32,904 nucleotides of DNA, taken from NCBI GenBank assembly GCA_007134485.1, contig SLKT01000050.1:1-32904 (forward strand), read 5' to 3'. The stretch's first letter is position 1, and each line of letters starts with the position of its first letter. The stretch is from Wenzhouxiangella sp. Lineage in GTDB: Bacteria; Pseudomonadota; Gammaproteobacteria; Xanthomonadales; Wenzhouxiangellaceae. This document shows, piece after piece, positions 18,684 through 28,036 of this stretch. The notes beneath the pieces are model-generated. The model was given only the letters and a program-made list of their open reading frames with translations, was not told the origin of the DNA and searched no databases. The translations under genes were made by a program, and so were the position numbers.

Positions 18684-21600
18684 CTATCCTTTTGGTACCG
18701 GCATTTTGAGTAGATCGAACACGTGGCCGACCAGTTCCGACTCCTGGTAGGGTTTGGCCAGGTAATCATCGACACCAACCTCACGGGCGCGCTGGCGGTG
18801 TTTCTCGCCGCTTCGAGATGTGATCATCATCATCGGGATGTGTTTCAAGCGGGCGTCATTGCGAACGTGGGTCGCCAGTTCATACCCGTCCATGCGCGGC
18901 ATCTCGATATCGAGCAGGATGAGGTCGGGGATACGATCAAACATGGTCTCGACCGCATCGAGCCCATCGCGAGCGGTCATGACCTCCAGGCCGCGGTGTT
19001 CGAGGACACGGGACGTGACCCGGCGCATGGTGATGGAATCGTCGACCACCATGACCAGCGGAGTGCGCTTGACTTCCTCGGCTTCGGGCGCTTCCAGATC
19101 GCCACGTTCTCCGGGGACCAGCCCCTGCTCGAAGGCACGTTGTACCAGCGGACCCATGTCGAGAATCGGAACGACCTGGCCATCGCCGGTAATGGTTCCA
19201 CCAAGGATTCCCGGGATGGAGCTGATCTGCGGTCCGACCGGTTTGATCACGATCTCGCGGTGACCGAGCAGTTCGGTGACGCGCAATGCGGCCCGTTGTT
19301 CACCGGCCTCGATCATCAGCAATGAAAGGGTGCCACTGCTGACCTCCTCGGGCTTGAAGTCCAGCTGCGGTTCGAGTTCGAGCAGGGGGTAATCCTCGCC
19401 TGCATAATCCTGAACCGGATCCGGTTTTTCAATCTCGCGCAGCCAGTCATCGGCCAGGATGCGAGTCACACCGCGAACGGCCTGGAGCGGGATGGCAAAA
19501 TGTCGGTCGGCTGCACGCACCATGATCGCCTGCATCACGGTCAGGGACAGCGGAATGCGGATGGTGAAGCGAGCACCCTTGCCGGCTTCCGATCGCGCCG
19601 TGACATTGCCACCGATCTGGCGGACTTCGTTGGCGACCACATCCATGCCAATGCCGCGCCCGGCCAGCTCGCTGATCTGTTCTGCGGTTGTAAACCCGGG
19701 CACGAAGATGATCTGGCTGATGGCCTGTTCAGTCAGCTCATCATCCGCCTTGATCAGATCGCGTTCGATCGCGCGCTGGCGAATGGCATCGAGATCCAGG
19801 CCGGCACCGTCGTCGCTGATGCGCATGACCAGCTCGGTGGCCTCGCGACTGACCTCGATGCTGACCGTCCCGGTATCGGGTTTACCAGCGGCTCGCCGCT
19901 GCTGGGGCGTTTCGATGCCGTGGCTGATGGCGTTTCGCAGCAAGTGCTCGAGCGGCGCCGTAATGCGGTCGAGCACATTGCGGTCCAGTTCACTCTCACC
20001 CTTGAGATTGACGCGCAACTGGGCCTTCTTGTCCAATTCGCGGGCGGCGTTGCGGACCACCCGTCGAAAGCGCGGCAGCAGGGTGTTGAACGATACCATG
20101 CGCGCCTGCATCAGGCCTTCCTGCAGTTCCGTGTTGACCCTGGACTGCTGCATCAGCAGGGTTTCGGACTGACGCGTCGCGTCGTCGAGTATGCCGGTCA
20201 GGCTGGTCAGGTCATTGACCGACTCGGCCAGGCCGCGCGAGAGCTGCTGAATGGTTGAATAGCGATCCAGTTCCAGTGGATCGAACGCTTCCTCGGCAGG
20301 GCCGTGCTCGCGTTCGTAGCGGGCGAGAATCTGGGCCTCGGTTTCGATTTCGAGCTTGCGCAACTGATCGCGCAGTCGAATCACGGTCTCATCGACCTCC
20401 CCGACGTTATTGCGGAACACGCTGATCTGCTGCTCCAGTCGTGACCGGAAGATGCTGATTTCACCGGCGTAGTTGACCAGGTCATCAATCAGTGTCGAGG
20501 GTACGCGCAGATTCTCGGTTCGGGTCGGCGCGCTTTCGACCTCTTCGGTCACCTGTTCCTGATCCCGCTCAGGCACCAGTTCGGTCAGTTCAGCGGCTTC
20601 CTCGATATCCTCGGCCTGGTCGGCAAACAATTCATCGATTGACCGCATCGGCATGGGGTCACGCTTGTCGACCGCATCGACCATGGCGTGTAGGTGATCA
20701 CAGCCGATCTCCAGGGCATCGATTCGATCGCCGGTCGGGTCCTTCAGTCCAGCGGCAATGCCCTCCAGCAACTCCTCCATGACATGAGCGACCTGACCGA
20801 TCGGCGTGAGCCCAACCATGCGCGAGCTGCCCTTGACGGTATGCAGGTCGCGCTGCAAGGCGGTGACCAGGCTCTTGTCATCGGGTGCTTCGCGCCATCT
20901 CTGCAGCAATCCGTCGGAATGCTCCAGCAGCTCGCCGGCTTCTTCAAGGAAGGCTTCGAGCAGGTCCTCATTCAGTGCGTCATAGTCGAAGTCAATGACA
21001 TCGTCGTCGAGTTCTTCATCCGGTGTGGGATCTTCGGGCTGCACTTCAGGATCGAACCGATCCGGCACGAAGCCGACCTCGGCCGTTTCAAGTTCCAGGT
21101 CCTGATCATCCTCCTGATCCGACTCGACAGCGGCAACTTCCTCGATATCCGGCGATTCATCCACCTCCGGACCATCTTCAAGTTCGCTTTCTGGCGCACG
21201 CTCGCCGTCGAGCTGCTCTTCGAACGTTGGTTCCGTTTCACGTGGCTGCTCGATTGATTCCTCGGCATCCGGCTCGGTTTCGGACGGCGCTTCGGGCTCG
21301 GATTCGGATTCGGCAGCCTGCTCGAGATCATCAACCCGTTCTTCAATGACTGACTCGGTCGCCGACTCGTCGAATGCCGCATCGTCGACTTCCTCATCGT
21401 CGACTTCCTCATCGGCTTCGAGCGCTGCCGATTCGCCATCATCGTCCTGCGCCGCTTCGAGATCGTCTTCCGGCTCGGTCTGATCATCGAGATCATCCTC
21501 GCTCATCTCCGGTTCGGCCTCGGTCTCGGCTGCGATTTCCTCATCATCTACATCGAAGAAATCCGAATCATCATCGATCAGATCGGCATCGACTTCCGAG

Positions 21601-24470
21601 TCGGAACTGAATGTCATTTCCTCTTCGGGTTCTTCTTCCGTAACCGGCGGTTCGGTCGATTCAGGCGGCTGCACGGGAGTCCGTGCCGCAGCCGGACCCG
21701 GGGCATGCTCTCCGGTACGGTCACGGTGCGCCTGGTTATGCAGATCGCGAAGCTCGGCAGCTAGCTCACCGGTCTGGAAGGCATCATCCTCGACCGGCTC
21801 GCATTGCAGACGGGCAAGACGCTGGCCAAACAGTTCCGAGGCGTGTGTCATGGCGTCCAGGCCGGCGTTGGAGGGCGGTGCATCACACATTGACAATTCC
21901 TCGAGGTAAGCTTCGAGGATCTGGGCGGTTTCCGCCTCATCGCCGATCGGCGCCAGGCGCATGGTGCCTTTCATGGTATGAACGATGCGCACAAGCGGTT
22001 CACTGATGGCGCGCGCCCGCCCGCTTTCCCGGGCTTCATCCAGCCATTCGTTGTAAATCTCAAGATTTTCGGACAGCTCCTTGATCATCAGCTCGATCAA
22101 GGTTGGATCCATGCCTTCAAGCTCCGGCGGTGGCGGCGCGGTTTCGGCTTCGCTCAGCTCGCCCTCGGCAGCGAGCGCTGCTCGCTCGGCCAGTTCGGCG
22201 CAGGCCTGTTCATCCAGTTCGGCGCCATCTTCATCCGCCAGCCGTGCACGCATGCTCGGCAAGGCCGCTACCGCTTCGGCGACCAGGCCGGTGAGCAGCG
22301 GTGTGGCCTGAATCTGGCGATCCAGTATCCGGTTGAGCAAGTTTTCGATCTGCCAGGCGAACTCCCCGATTTCAGTTGCACCGGCCATCCTTCCCGAGCC
22401 TTTCAGAGAATGAAAGGCGCGCCGGATCGTGGTCGTCTGCTCTTCATTGGAGGGATCGTCCTGCCACTGAGGGATGATGTCGTTCAGGGTTTCGAGTTCC
22501 TGATCGAATTCCTCCAGGAATATCTCGACAATATCGAAATCATCAAAGGCCGATCCTGAATCTGTCTCTTCCTCCAGATCGCTGTCATCAAGATCGAATT
22601 CACCGTCTGCGGCGAGTGATTCGGCCTGTGCTTCCTCAACCGCTTGGAGTTCATCGACCTCCTCCGGAACTTCTTCCGGCGGCTGTTCGGAATCCAGCTC
22701 GATGGCGGCTTCTTCCTGATCCTTGATTTCGGCAGGTTCCTCATCGGAATCGACTTCGTCCGATCGGGATTCCGGCTCGTCCTCGGTTGTTTCAGTGACC
22801 GATTCCGGCCAATAGCCGAGTTTCTCGATTCGTACCCGGGCGGGCTCGAGATAGTGTGCGCCTTGCGGGTTTTCTCCGGCCAGGCTTTCAAGGTAAAACT
22901 CGGAAACCGTGAGCGCCTCGGCCAGAATATCCAACGCTTCGCGGCCATCGCCCGATGGCGTATCACCGAGATGATCAGCAGCAATATTGCCGGCCGCCTC
23001 GATCATGATCGCTGATTCGTCCAGTTCGGCCATGTGTAGTGCGCCGGCAATCCGGGCCAGAATGCCGCTCGCTTCATCGATGGCATTGGCGTCGGCTTTC
23101 TGGCGATTGATGGCATCAAGAAGATGCTTGGCATGAGCCAGGTCTTCGAGCGCCTCCTTGACCAGTTGCCGGGTCACCCGGCGCTTTTCGGACCTAGGCA
23201 ACAGAGTGCCGCCCGGGTCGGACTCACCCGCGTCCTCTTCCCGAGCGGTCACGCCGAAACTCTCCTCGAGCTGCGATTCGACGACCAACAATTCACGGGC
23301 GACCATCAGCAGGGTCGGGTCATCCGGATCCGTGCCCAGCTCGGCAAGTTTCCCGGCCTGTGTCTTGACGCGTGCGGCCAGGTGGTCGAGGCCCAGCATG
23401 GCCAGACTCTCGCCAACCGAGTCGAGCATGACCGATTGCTGCTCGAGCATCTCGGTGTCCTTGCCCTGTTCCAATTGTGAACCCAGGGCTTCCTTGATCC
23501 TGGCCAGATCCTCGCGCGCGGCAGTCGTGACTGCCGAAAACAGAGCGCGGTTTCGTCCGGCCAGAAAGACCTTGGCCTGAGTCATCTGGTCGGGCGTGTG
23601 TTCGGCCAGGTCAAAGGCCTCGTGGACCTCGAGCGCGCGCGGATTTTGGGCCTGGGTGATAGCAACCTGGAACAGCAGGGCACGGGTCAGGTCACTGGCA
23701 TGGTCATCGAGCGCTTCACTTGGGCCCGATTCCACGGTTTCCTTCAGCAGCACATCCATCCGGGCGAATAACCTGACGATGTTGGGCGTGCTCGCGATCT
23801 GGCCTTCCTTGATGCCTTCAAGAATGGCTGCGGCCACCCAGCTGGCACACCGAACGAAATCAGGCAGCACCTTTTGGTCCCGAATCTGGATCGCGATCTC
23901 GGTCAGTCGGTCGATCGAGGCGGAGTCGTCGTTATCAAGCAATAATCCGCGCAGGGCGTGTTGATACTGGCGCCGAAGTCCGGCAGCCTCGAGTTCCGGT
24001 TCGTGTTCGATATCGGGCAACCGACTGGTGTCGATTTCCGGACGAAAGAAGTTGCCCTCGTCGAGCAGCTTTTGTCCGGCAGCCGCCCGCAAGTCATTGA
24101 TGGTTGACAGCACGACAATGGGTGCGTCGCGCTGCGTGGTTTCGAGAAAATCCAGGTAGTCGGGCAGGATTGCGGTGGCTTCGAGCAACGTCTCAACCGC
24201 CCGCGCCTCGTCCCGTGTCTGGCCATCGTGCAACGCTTGCAGTACATGGCCCATGGCCTCGGCGATCAACTGACCACTGTGAAACTCCATGACGGCTAGC
24301 GAGCCGGCGACCTTGTCGCTCGCCTCGATCGCACTGACAAGCTCTCCTTCCTGGCGATCCCCTTCGGTATCACCGAAATTTTCGACTGCGTGACGGACCT
24401 CCTCGCACAGCTCATCAAGCAGTGGACGAGTCCACTGCAAGGATTGGTGACTCAAGTGCGTGGAGCTCAT
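18684..24470 (-). CDS. chpA: ChpA/PilL-type hybrid histidine kinase of the type IV pilus chemotaxis system
   Basis: A 1928-residue CheA-type kinase. In order: a FimL-like N-terminal region (about 10-550, including a phosphotransfer-like SDKVAGSLAVMEFHSGQ without the usual H-x-x-K-G core); Hpt with H687 (FHSLKGSGRMAG); Hpt with H831 (VHTMKGTMRLA); Hpt with H1210 (LHTVKGSSRMVG); a dimerisation region; an ATPase with N-box NAISHGIE (about 1510), DDGAGLD and GRGIGMDVV; a CheW domain; and a C-terminal receiver with phospho-acceptor D1854 (LLDIEMPRMDGYE). Very acidic linkers lie at about 557-640 and 943-1160. P. aeruginosa ChpA is larger (about 2470 residues) with more Hpt-like domains. PilJ probably drives it and PilG is its likely output. 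It is about 107 bases after pilJ. Confidence 0.95.
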   Translation of the reverse strand: MSSTHLSHQSLQWTRPLLDELCEEVRHAVENFGDTEGDRQEGELVSAIEASDKVAGSLAVMEFHSGQLIAEAMGHVLQALHDGQTRDEARAVETLLEATAILPDYLDFLETTQRDAPIVVLSTINDLRAAAGQKLLDEGNFFRPEIDTSRLPDIEHEPELEAAGLRRQYQHALRGLLLDNDDSASIDRLTEIAIQIRDQKVLPDFVRCASWVAAAILEGIKEGQIASTPNIVRLFARMDVLLKETVESGPSEALDDHASDLTRALLFQVAITQAQNPRALEVHEAFDLAEHTPDQMTQAKVFLAGRNRALFSAVTTAAREDLARIKEALGSQLEQGKDTEMLEQQSVMLDSVGESLAMLGLDHLAARVKTQAGKLAELGTDPDDPTLLMVARELLVVESQLEESFGVTAREEDAGESDPGGTLLPRSEKRRVTRQLVKEALEDLAHAKHLLDAINRQKADANAIDEASGILARIAGALHMAELDESAIMIEAAGNIAADHLGDTPSGDGREALDILAEALTVSEFYLESLAGENPQGAHYLEPARVRIEKLGYWPESVTETTEDEPESRSDEVDSDEEPAEIKDQEEAAIELDSEQPPEEVPEEVDELQAVEEAQAESLAADGEFDLDDSDLEEETDSGSAFDDFDIVEIFLEEFDQELETLNDIIPQWQDDPSNEEQTTTIRRAFHSLKGSGRMAGATEIGEFAWQIENLLNRILDRQIQATPLLTGLVAEAVAALPSMRARLADEDGAELDEQACAELAERAALAAEGELSEAETAPPPPELEGMDPTLIELMIKELSENLEIYNEWLDEARESGRARAISEPLVRIVHTMKGTMRLAPIGDEAETAQILEAYLEELSMCDAPPSNAGLDAMTHASELFGQRLARLQCEPVEDDAFQTGELAAELRDLHNQAHRDRTGEHAPGPAAARTPVQPPESTEPPVTEEEPEEEMTFSSDSEVDADLIDDDSDFFDVDDEEIAAETEAEPEMSEDDLDDQTEPEDDLEAAQDDDGESAALEADEEVDDEEVDDAAFDESATESVIEERVDDLEQAAESESEPEAPSETEPDAEESIEQPRETEPTFEEQLDGERAPESELEDGPEVDESPDIEEVAAVESDQEDDQDLELETAEVGFVPDRFDPEVQPEDPTPDEELDDDVIDFDYDALNEDLLEAFLEEAGELLEHSDGLLQRWREAPDDKSLVTALQRDLHTVKGSSRMVGLTPIGQVAHVMEELLEGIAAGLKDPTGDRIDALEIGCDHLHAMVDAVDKRDPMPMRSIDELFADQAEDIEEAAELTELVPERDQEQVTEEVESAPTRTENLRVPSTLIDDLVNYAGEISIFRSRLEQQISVFRNNVGEVDETVIRLRDQLRKLEIETEAQILARYEREHGPAEEAFDPLELDRYSTIQQLSRGLAESVNDLTSLTGILDDATRQSETLLMQQSRVNTELQEGLMQARMVSFNTLLPRFRRVVRNAARELDKKAQLRVNLKGESELDRNVLDRITAPLEHLLRNAISHGIETPQQRRAAGKPDTGTVSIEVSREATELVMRISDDGAGLDLDAIRQRAIERDLIKADDELTEQAISQIIFVPGFTTAEQISELAGRGIGMDVVANEVRQIGGNVTARSEAGKGARFTIRIPLSLTVMQAIMVRAADRHFAIPLQAVRGVTRILADDWLREIEKPDPVQDYAGEDYPLLELEPQLDFKPEEVSSGTLSLLMIEAGEQRAALRVTELLGHREIVIKPVGPQISSIPGILGGTITGDGQVVPILDMGPLVQRAFEQGLVPGERGDLEAPEAEEVKRTPLVMVVDDSITMRRVTSRVLEHRGLEVMTARDGLDAVETMFDRIPDLILLDIEMPRMDGYELATHVRNDARLKHIPMMMITSRSGEKHRQRAREVGVDDYLAKPYQESELVGHVFDLLKMPVPKG
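21381..21410. repeat. In-frame 15-bp tandem duplication in the chpA acidic linker
   Basis: Two exact copies of ATCGTCGACTTCCTC, coding on the minus strand for a repeated Asp/Glu/Val pentapeptide (DEEVDDEEVDD). A length of 15 keeps the frame, and the linker is expected to tolerate such changes. Confidence 0.85.
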
Positions 24471-24577
24471 GTCGACCGTCCGTCAGGCATTTCAGAATGA
24501 TGGCAACGCATGACCATTTGGTTTTCCTTGCTCAGTGGCTGATTCCGGGCTGCAACCCGGCAATAGTCAGGTTGACC

Positions 24578-26617
24578 TCAGGATTCGTCTTCCGGCAACT
24601 TGAAGTCGGCGACCGAATCGCGCAGCTCGCGGACCAGGTCGGCGAGGTTGGCCACCGACTTGGCGGTCTGCCCGGTACCTTCCGTGGTTTGCACGGAAAT
24701 GTCACGAATACTGTTCATCAACTGGGCAATCTTGGATGCGTTGCGGGATTCCTCCTGGGCTTGATGTGAAATGTTCTGAATCAGTCCGGCCAGATCATTG
24801 GAGACCTTCTCGATGGATTCCAGCGCCTCACCGGCATCCTCGGCCAGACGCGCACCGGAGACCACCTGGGTAGTCGTTTGCTCCATCGAATTGACCGCCT
24901 CTGCGGTATCGGCCTGAATGGTCTGGACCAGTGCCTCGATTCGGCGTGTGGCGTTGGTGGCGCGTTCGGCCAGGCGCTGGACTTCGTCGGCAACGACCGC
25001 GAAACCGCGACCGGCGCCGCCGGCCGATGCCGCCTGAATGGCGGCGTTAAGCGCCAGCACGTTGGTTTGTTCGGAAATGCCGTTAATCAGCTCGACGATG
25101 TCTCCAATCTCCTGCGACGATTCACCCAGGCGCTTGATTCGCTTGGAAGTTTCCTGGATCTGGTCGCGAATGCTGTCCATGCCCGAAATGGTCTGGCGCA
25201 CCATGTCGGCGCCGCGGTTGGCGATTTCGACCGAATTCTGGGCGACATCGGCCGACTCGCTGGAGCGCTTGGCCATGTCATCAAACGAGCGCGCCATTTC
25301 GTCAATGGTGTCGGAGGCTTCACGAATTTCCTTGGCCTGGTGCTCGGAGGCCTCGGCCAGTTGCATGGTGGTGGCCCGGGTTTCCTGGGCCTGGGCGGCC
25401 ACCTGCTGGGCAGTGTTGTTGACCCCGGCCACCAGGTCGCGCAAGGCTTCGACCGCGTAGTTGACCGAGTCGGCGATGGCGCCGGTGACATCCTCGGTCA
25501 CGGTCGCCTGCACGGTCAGGTCACCATCGGCCAGTGAACTCATTTCATCCAGCAGGCGCAGAATGGCGTCCTGGTTTCTCTGGTTGACCTCGGCGGTCTG
25601 GCGGGCGCGCTTGCGCTGAGCAAAGTAGGCGCCGGCGCCGATCATGAACAGGATGGCCAGGGCTGCGCCGAACGCGGCCAGGCCGGCCAGCAGCGAGGGC
25701 CACAATTCGTCTTCGCCCAGGGTTGCGTACTCGGTTGCCAGCACACGGGCCTGATCGGTCAGATCCTCGGCGTCAAGGAAAATCTCGTCAGCGGCCTCAC
25801 GCACTTCAAACAGGTCGGTCGATGCGGTCAGGATGGTATCGACATCGATGCGGATTTCCTCGAACAGCGGCATGACTTCGGCCAGCGACTCGAGCACCTG
25901 ACTATTGCGAACCGCTGATAATCCCAGACCTTCGTCGCCCTCGACCAGGCCCTCGAGGACCCGCTCGAACAGGCTGGCGTCGCGGCTGAAGGCATCGGCC
26001 GCGGTAATCGCGCCAGTGCCGCCGGCCATGATGTCCCCGACCCGGCGCAACATGCGATCGGCGAGAACAAGCTGCCGACTGGCGATATAGATCTGAACGG
26101 TCGGTGCGCCGGTTTCGATCATGCGGCGCACGACTTCATCAGAGCGTGCCTGAAGCTGGGGAATATTGGTCGAAAAGGCAGCCGCACTGTCGGCCAGTTC
26201 GATGACCAGGTCGTTTCGATCAAGAATCTGGGTGGCGAACTCGTCGATTCGGCTCCACATCTGCTCAAGCGTGGATAGCGAGTCGTTGACCGTCGCCGGT
26301 GATGCCGGCAGGTTGATGGCCGGGTCGCCGCGCCGCAATGTATTGATGGCGTCGTCGATGATATCCCGGGTCTGGCGCAACTCGTCGAATGCATCGAAGT
26401 TGCCAACGGCGGATTCACCGGCTGCCTTGGCCAGCTGTTGGGCGCGTACCTGGATATCCGTCGTCAACGCCAGGTATTCGGTTTCCTGCTGATTGCGCTG
26501 GTTCAGCAGATAGAAATTGTACGCCACCAGGCCCAAAAGGAGGACCAGCAGCACGAACAACAGCAACTGTGTGGAAGACAGTCGCTGCTCAGTTGATTGC
26601 GTGGCCACGCTACTCAT
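24578..26617 (-). CDS. pilJ: Methyl-accepting chemotaxis protein PilJ
   Basis: Transmembrane receptor of the Chp system that controls twitching motility and surface responses. The 679 residues contain a first membrane helix (about 17-38), a periplasmic sensor region with two PilJ-type modules, a second helix (about 308-336), a HAMP-like segment (ILRLLDEMSSLADGDLTVQA) and a cytoplasmic signalling domain. Its hairpin tip (GRGFAVVADEVQRLAER, about 530-547) contacts CheW and the kinase. The C-terminus DFKLPEDES resembles the end of Pseudomonas PilJ. No pilK methyltransferase or chpB methylesterase is nearby, so adaptation by methylation is in doubt. It follows pilI after a 193-base gap. Confidence 0.95.
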   Translation of the reverse strand: MSSVATQSTEQRLSSTQLLLFVLLVLLLGLVAYNFYLLNQRNQQETEYLALTTDIQVRAQQLAKAAGESAVGNFDAFDELRQTRDIIDDAINTLRRGDPAINLPASPATVNDSLSTLEQMWSRIDEFATQILDRNDLVIELADSAAAFSTNIPQLQARSDEVVRRMIETGAPTVQIYIASRQLVLADRMLRRVGDIMAGGTGAITAADAFSRDASLFERVLEGLVEGDEGLGLSAVRNSQVLESLAEVMPLFEEIRIDVDTILTASTDLFEVREAADEIFLDAEDLTDQARVLATEYATLGEDELWPSLLAGLAAFGAALAILFMIGAGAYFAQRKRARQTAEVNQRNQDAILRLLDEMSSLADGDLTVQATVTEDVTGAIADSVNYAVEALRDLVAGVNNTAQQVAAQAQETRATTMQLAEASEHQAKEIREASDTIDEMARSFDDMAKRSSESADVAQNSVEIANRGADMVRQTISGMDSIRDQIQETSKRIKRLGESSQEIGDIVELINGISEQTNVLALNAAIQAASAGGAGRGFAVVADEVQRLAERATNATRRIEALVQTIQADTAEAVNSMEQTTTQVVSGARLAEDAGEALESIEKVSNDLAGLIQNISHQAQEESRNASKIAQLMNSIRDISVQTTEGTGQTAKSVANLADLVRELRDSVADFKLPEDES

Positions 26618-26774
26618 TCTTTCACCTCATCGATCTTGCGTTCGTTTTGCCGGTTTGCGAGCCAACGGAACATCGTACCTGTGTCCAAGCCCGCTGTCGC
26701 CTGCCTGCTCATAAAAACTGATTGTTGATGCATGTCTTGTTCTATAGTGTTCTACAGGGTTTCCGGTGACCGCT

Positions 26775-26797
26775 CCACCCGACCATGCTTCGGGTGG
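26775..26797 (-). other. Hairpin in the pilI-pilJ gap
   Basis: A perfect 8-bp inverted repeat, CCACCCGA and TCGGGTGG, with a 7-base loop, 14 bases past the pilI stop. There is no T run after it, so it is not a normal intrinsic terminator; it may stabilise the pilGI transcript or lower readthrough into pilJ. Further along the minus strand TAGAACA occurs twice in close succession, which might include a -10 for pilJ, but this is weak. Confidence 0.5.
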
Positions 26798-26810
26798 CGC
26801 CGTCTTGTGA

Positions 26811-27383
26811 TCAGTGTGTCCTGGCGCCATCCATGAAGTCGGTACGGCGCTGGAGTTCTTCGATTCGGAAAACACCCCAGTTCTGTTCATTGCTCGGGAA
26901 CTGTTGCTGGACCAGTCCGGCCAGTTCCGTGTCCTCCCAGTGCTCGTCTGGCTTGAGGTCATCGGTATGAAAGTGTCGCTGACCGAAGACTTCATCGACG
27001 ACCAGACCTGCCAGGCGTCCCTGCAGCCGTGTCAGGATCAATCGGGTTCTCGCGGTGACCGGTGTTCGGGTTCCGAACAGATACCAGCCAAGATCCGAGA
27101 CCGGGGCGAGATTACCCCGAACATTGGCAATGCCCAGTAACCAGTCCTTGGTTCCCGGCACCGGGTAGAAGGGAGGAAATGCAATGATTTCATCGATCTG
27201 GTCGATTCGGCAGGTCAGGTAGTAATCGCCGAGCCTGAAGACCACGCCATCCCAGTTGCTGATCTGCTGCTGTCGGCTGGCTTCGCCAACATCGTGGCCC
27301 AGACTGCGGGTTTCAAACCCGACCAGCACGTCGAACATGGTCCGGCCACTCCCGGCCTTTTCGATTGAATGGTCCCCTTTCAT
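26811..27383 (-). CDS. pilI: CheW-like adaptor PilI
   Basis: Scaffold that joins PilJ to the ChpA kinase. It has a CheW domain over most of its 190 residues: WDGVVFRLGDYYLTCRIDQI (about 44-63), LLGIANVRGNLAPVSDL (about 82-98) and RLAGLVVDEVFGQRHF (about 122-137), the last two close to Pseudomonas PilI. Two starts are possible: the ATG at 27383, used here, or the internal ATG at 27338 (MFDVLVGF), which would give a length nearer the Pseudomonas protein (178). It lies 34 bases after pilG. Confidence 0.9.
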   Translation of the reverse strand: MKGDHSIEKAGSGRTMFDVLVGFETRSLGHDVGEASRQQQISNWDGVVFRLGDYYLTCRIDQIDEIIAFPPFYPVPGTKDWLLGIANVRGNLAPVSDLGWYLFGTRTPVTARTRLILTRLQGRLAGLVVDEVFGQRHFHTDDLKPDEHWEDTELAGLVQQQFPSNEQNWGVFRIEELQRRTDFMDGARTH

Positions 27384-27417
27384 GACTCCTCAAAATCCTC
27401 AACGCATGGCGTCGTGT

Positions 27418-27846
27418 TCAAGCGGTTTCCGATTGGCCGATCTGGTCGCGCAATGCCGCCAGTAGCTCGTCGCGGGTAAATGGTTTGGTCAGGTATTGAT
27501 CCGAGCCAACAATACGGCCGCGTGCCTTGTCAAAAAGGCCGTCCTTGCTGGTCAGCATGATGACGGGCACCTTCTGGAATCGCGTATTGTTCTTGATGAT
27601 GGCGCAGGTCTGGTAGCCGTCGAGTCGTGGCATCATGATGTCGACAAAGATCAGGTCCGGTTCGTGTTTGTGGATCAGTGACAAGGCCTCGAACCCGTCG
27701 TTGGCGGTGATGACCTCGCAGCCTTCACGGCTGAGCATGGTTTCCGCCGAACGCCGAATGGTCCGACTGTCATCGATCAGCATGACTTTCAGACCCTGAA
27801 GTCCGGCATCGCCGTTGGTTGCTGCTTGCTCGTTCTCTTCGCTCAT
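27418..27846 (-). CDS. pilG: Response regulator PilG
   Basis: A CheY-like single receiver domain protein of 142 residues. Visible are the acidic pair in KVMLIDDSRTIRR, the phospho-acceptor in IFVDIMMPRLDGYQTC, the Thr in VIMLTSKDG and the Lys in YLTKPF. The stretch GLFDKARGRIVGSDQYLTKP is nearly that of Pseudomonas PilG and not PilH. PilG favours pilus extension and cAMP signalling in Pseudomonas. The ATG at 27846 is chosen because the longer frame would start at TTG with no ribosome-binding site. First gene of the Chp cluster, divergent from gshB. No pilH follows. Confidence 0.92.
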   Translation of the reverse strand: MSEENEQAATNGDAGLQGLKVMLIDDSRTIRRSAETMLSREGCEVITANDGFEALSLIHKHEPDLIFVDIMMPRLDGYQTCAIIKNNTRFQKVPVIMLTSKDGLFDKARGRIVGSDQYLTKPFTRDELLAALRDQIGQSETA

Positions 27847-27897
27847 TTTCGCTATTGATGGTGAGTCGACGGTTTTTCGAATTGTCAAGTAATCCCT

Positions 27898-27938
27898 AGA
27901 TTAGTCGATCTTTGCCGTTTTTGCCAATCCAGTAGAAT
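27898..27938. promoter_or_regulatory. Candidate divergent promoters for pilG and gshB
   Basis: On the minus strand, TTGGCA (27927-27922), an 18-base spacer and TAATCT (27903-27898) could start the pilG transcript. On the plus strand, TTTGCC (27911-27916), a 16-base spacer and TAGAAT (27933-27938) could serve gshB. The two overlap, so the polymerases would compete. Both are moderate matches to sigma-70 elements and were picked by eye. Confidence 0.35.
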
Positions 27939-28036
27939 AGGTCGTCTCAAGTTCATGGCGGCAAAGGACTTTGTTGGCCGCATTCTGCCTGAATTACTGA
28001 TCGATTGCATCTCGGTGTATCAACCCTGGAGTCTGC

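Noticed and set aside
26775-26797. Intrinsic terminator after pilI
   Set aside because: The stem is good but no T run follows on the minus strand.
27418-27846. PilH identity for the single response regulator
   Set aside because: The GLFDKARGRIVGSDQYLTKP stretch and the place next to gshB fit PilG better.
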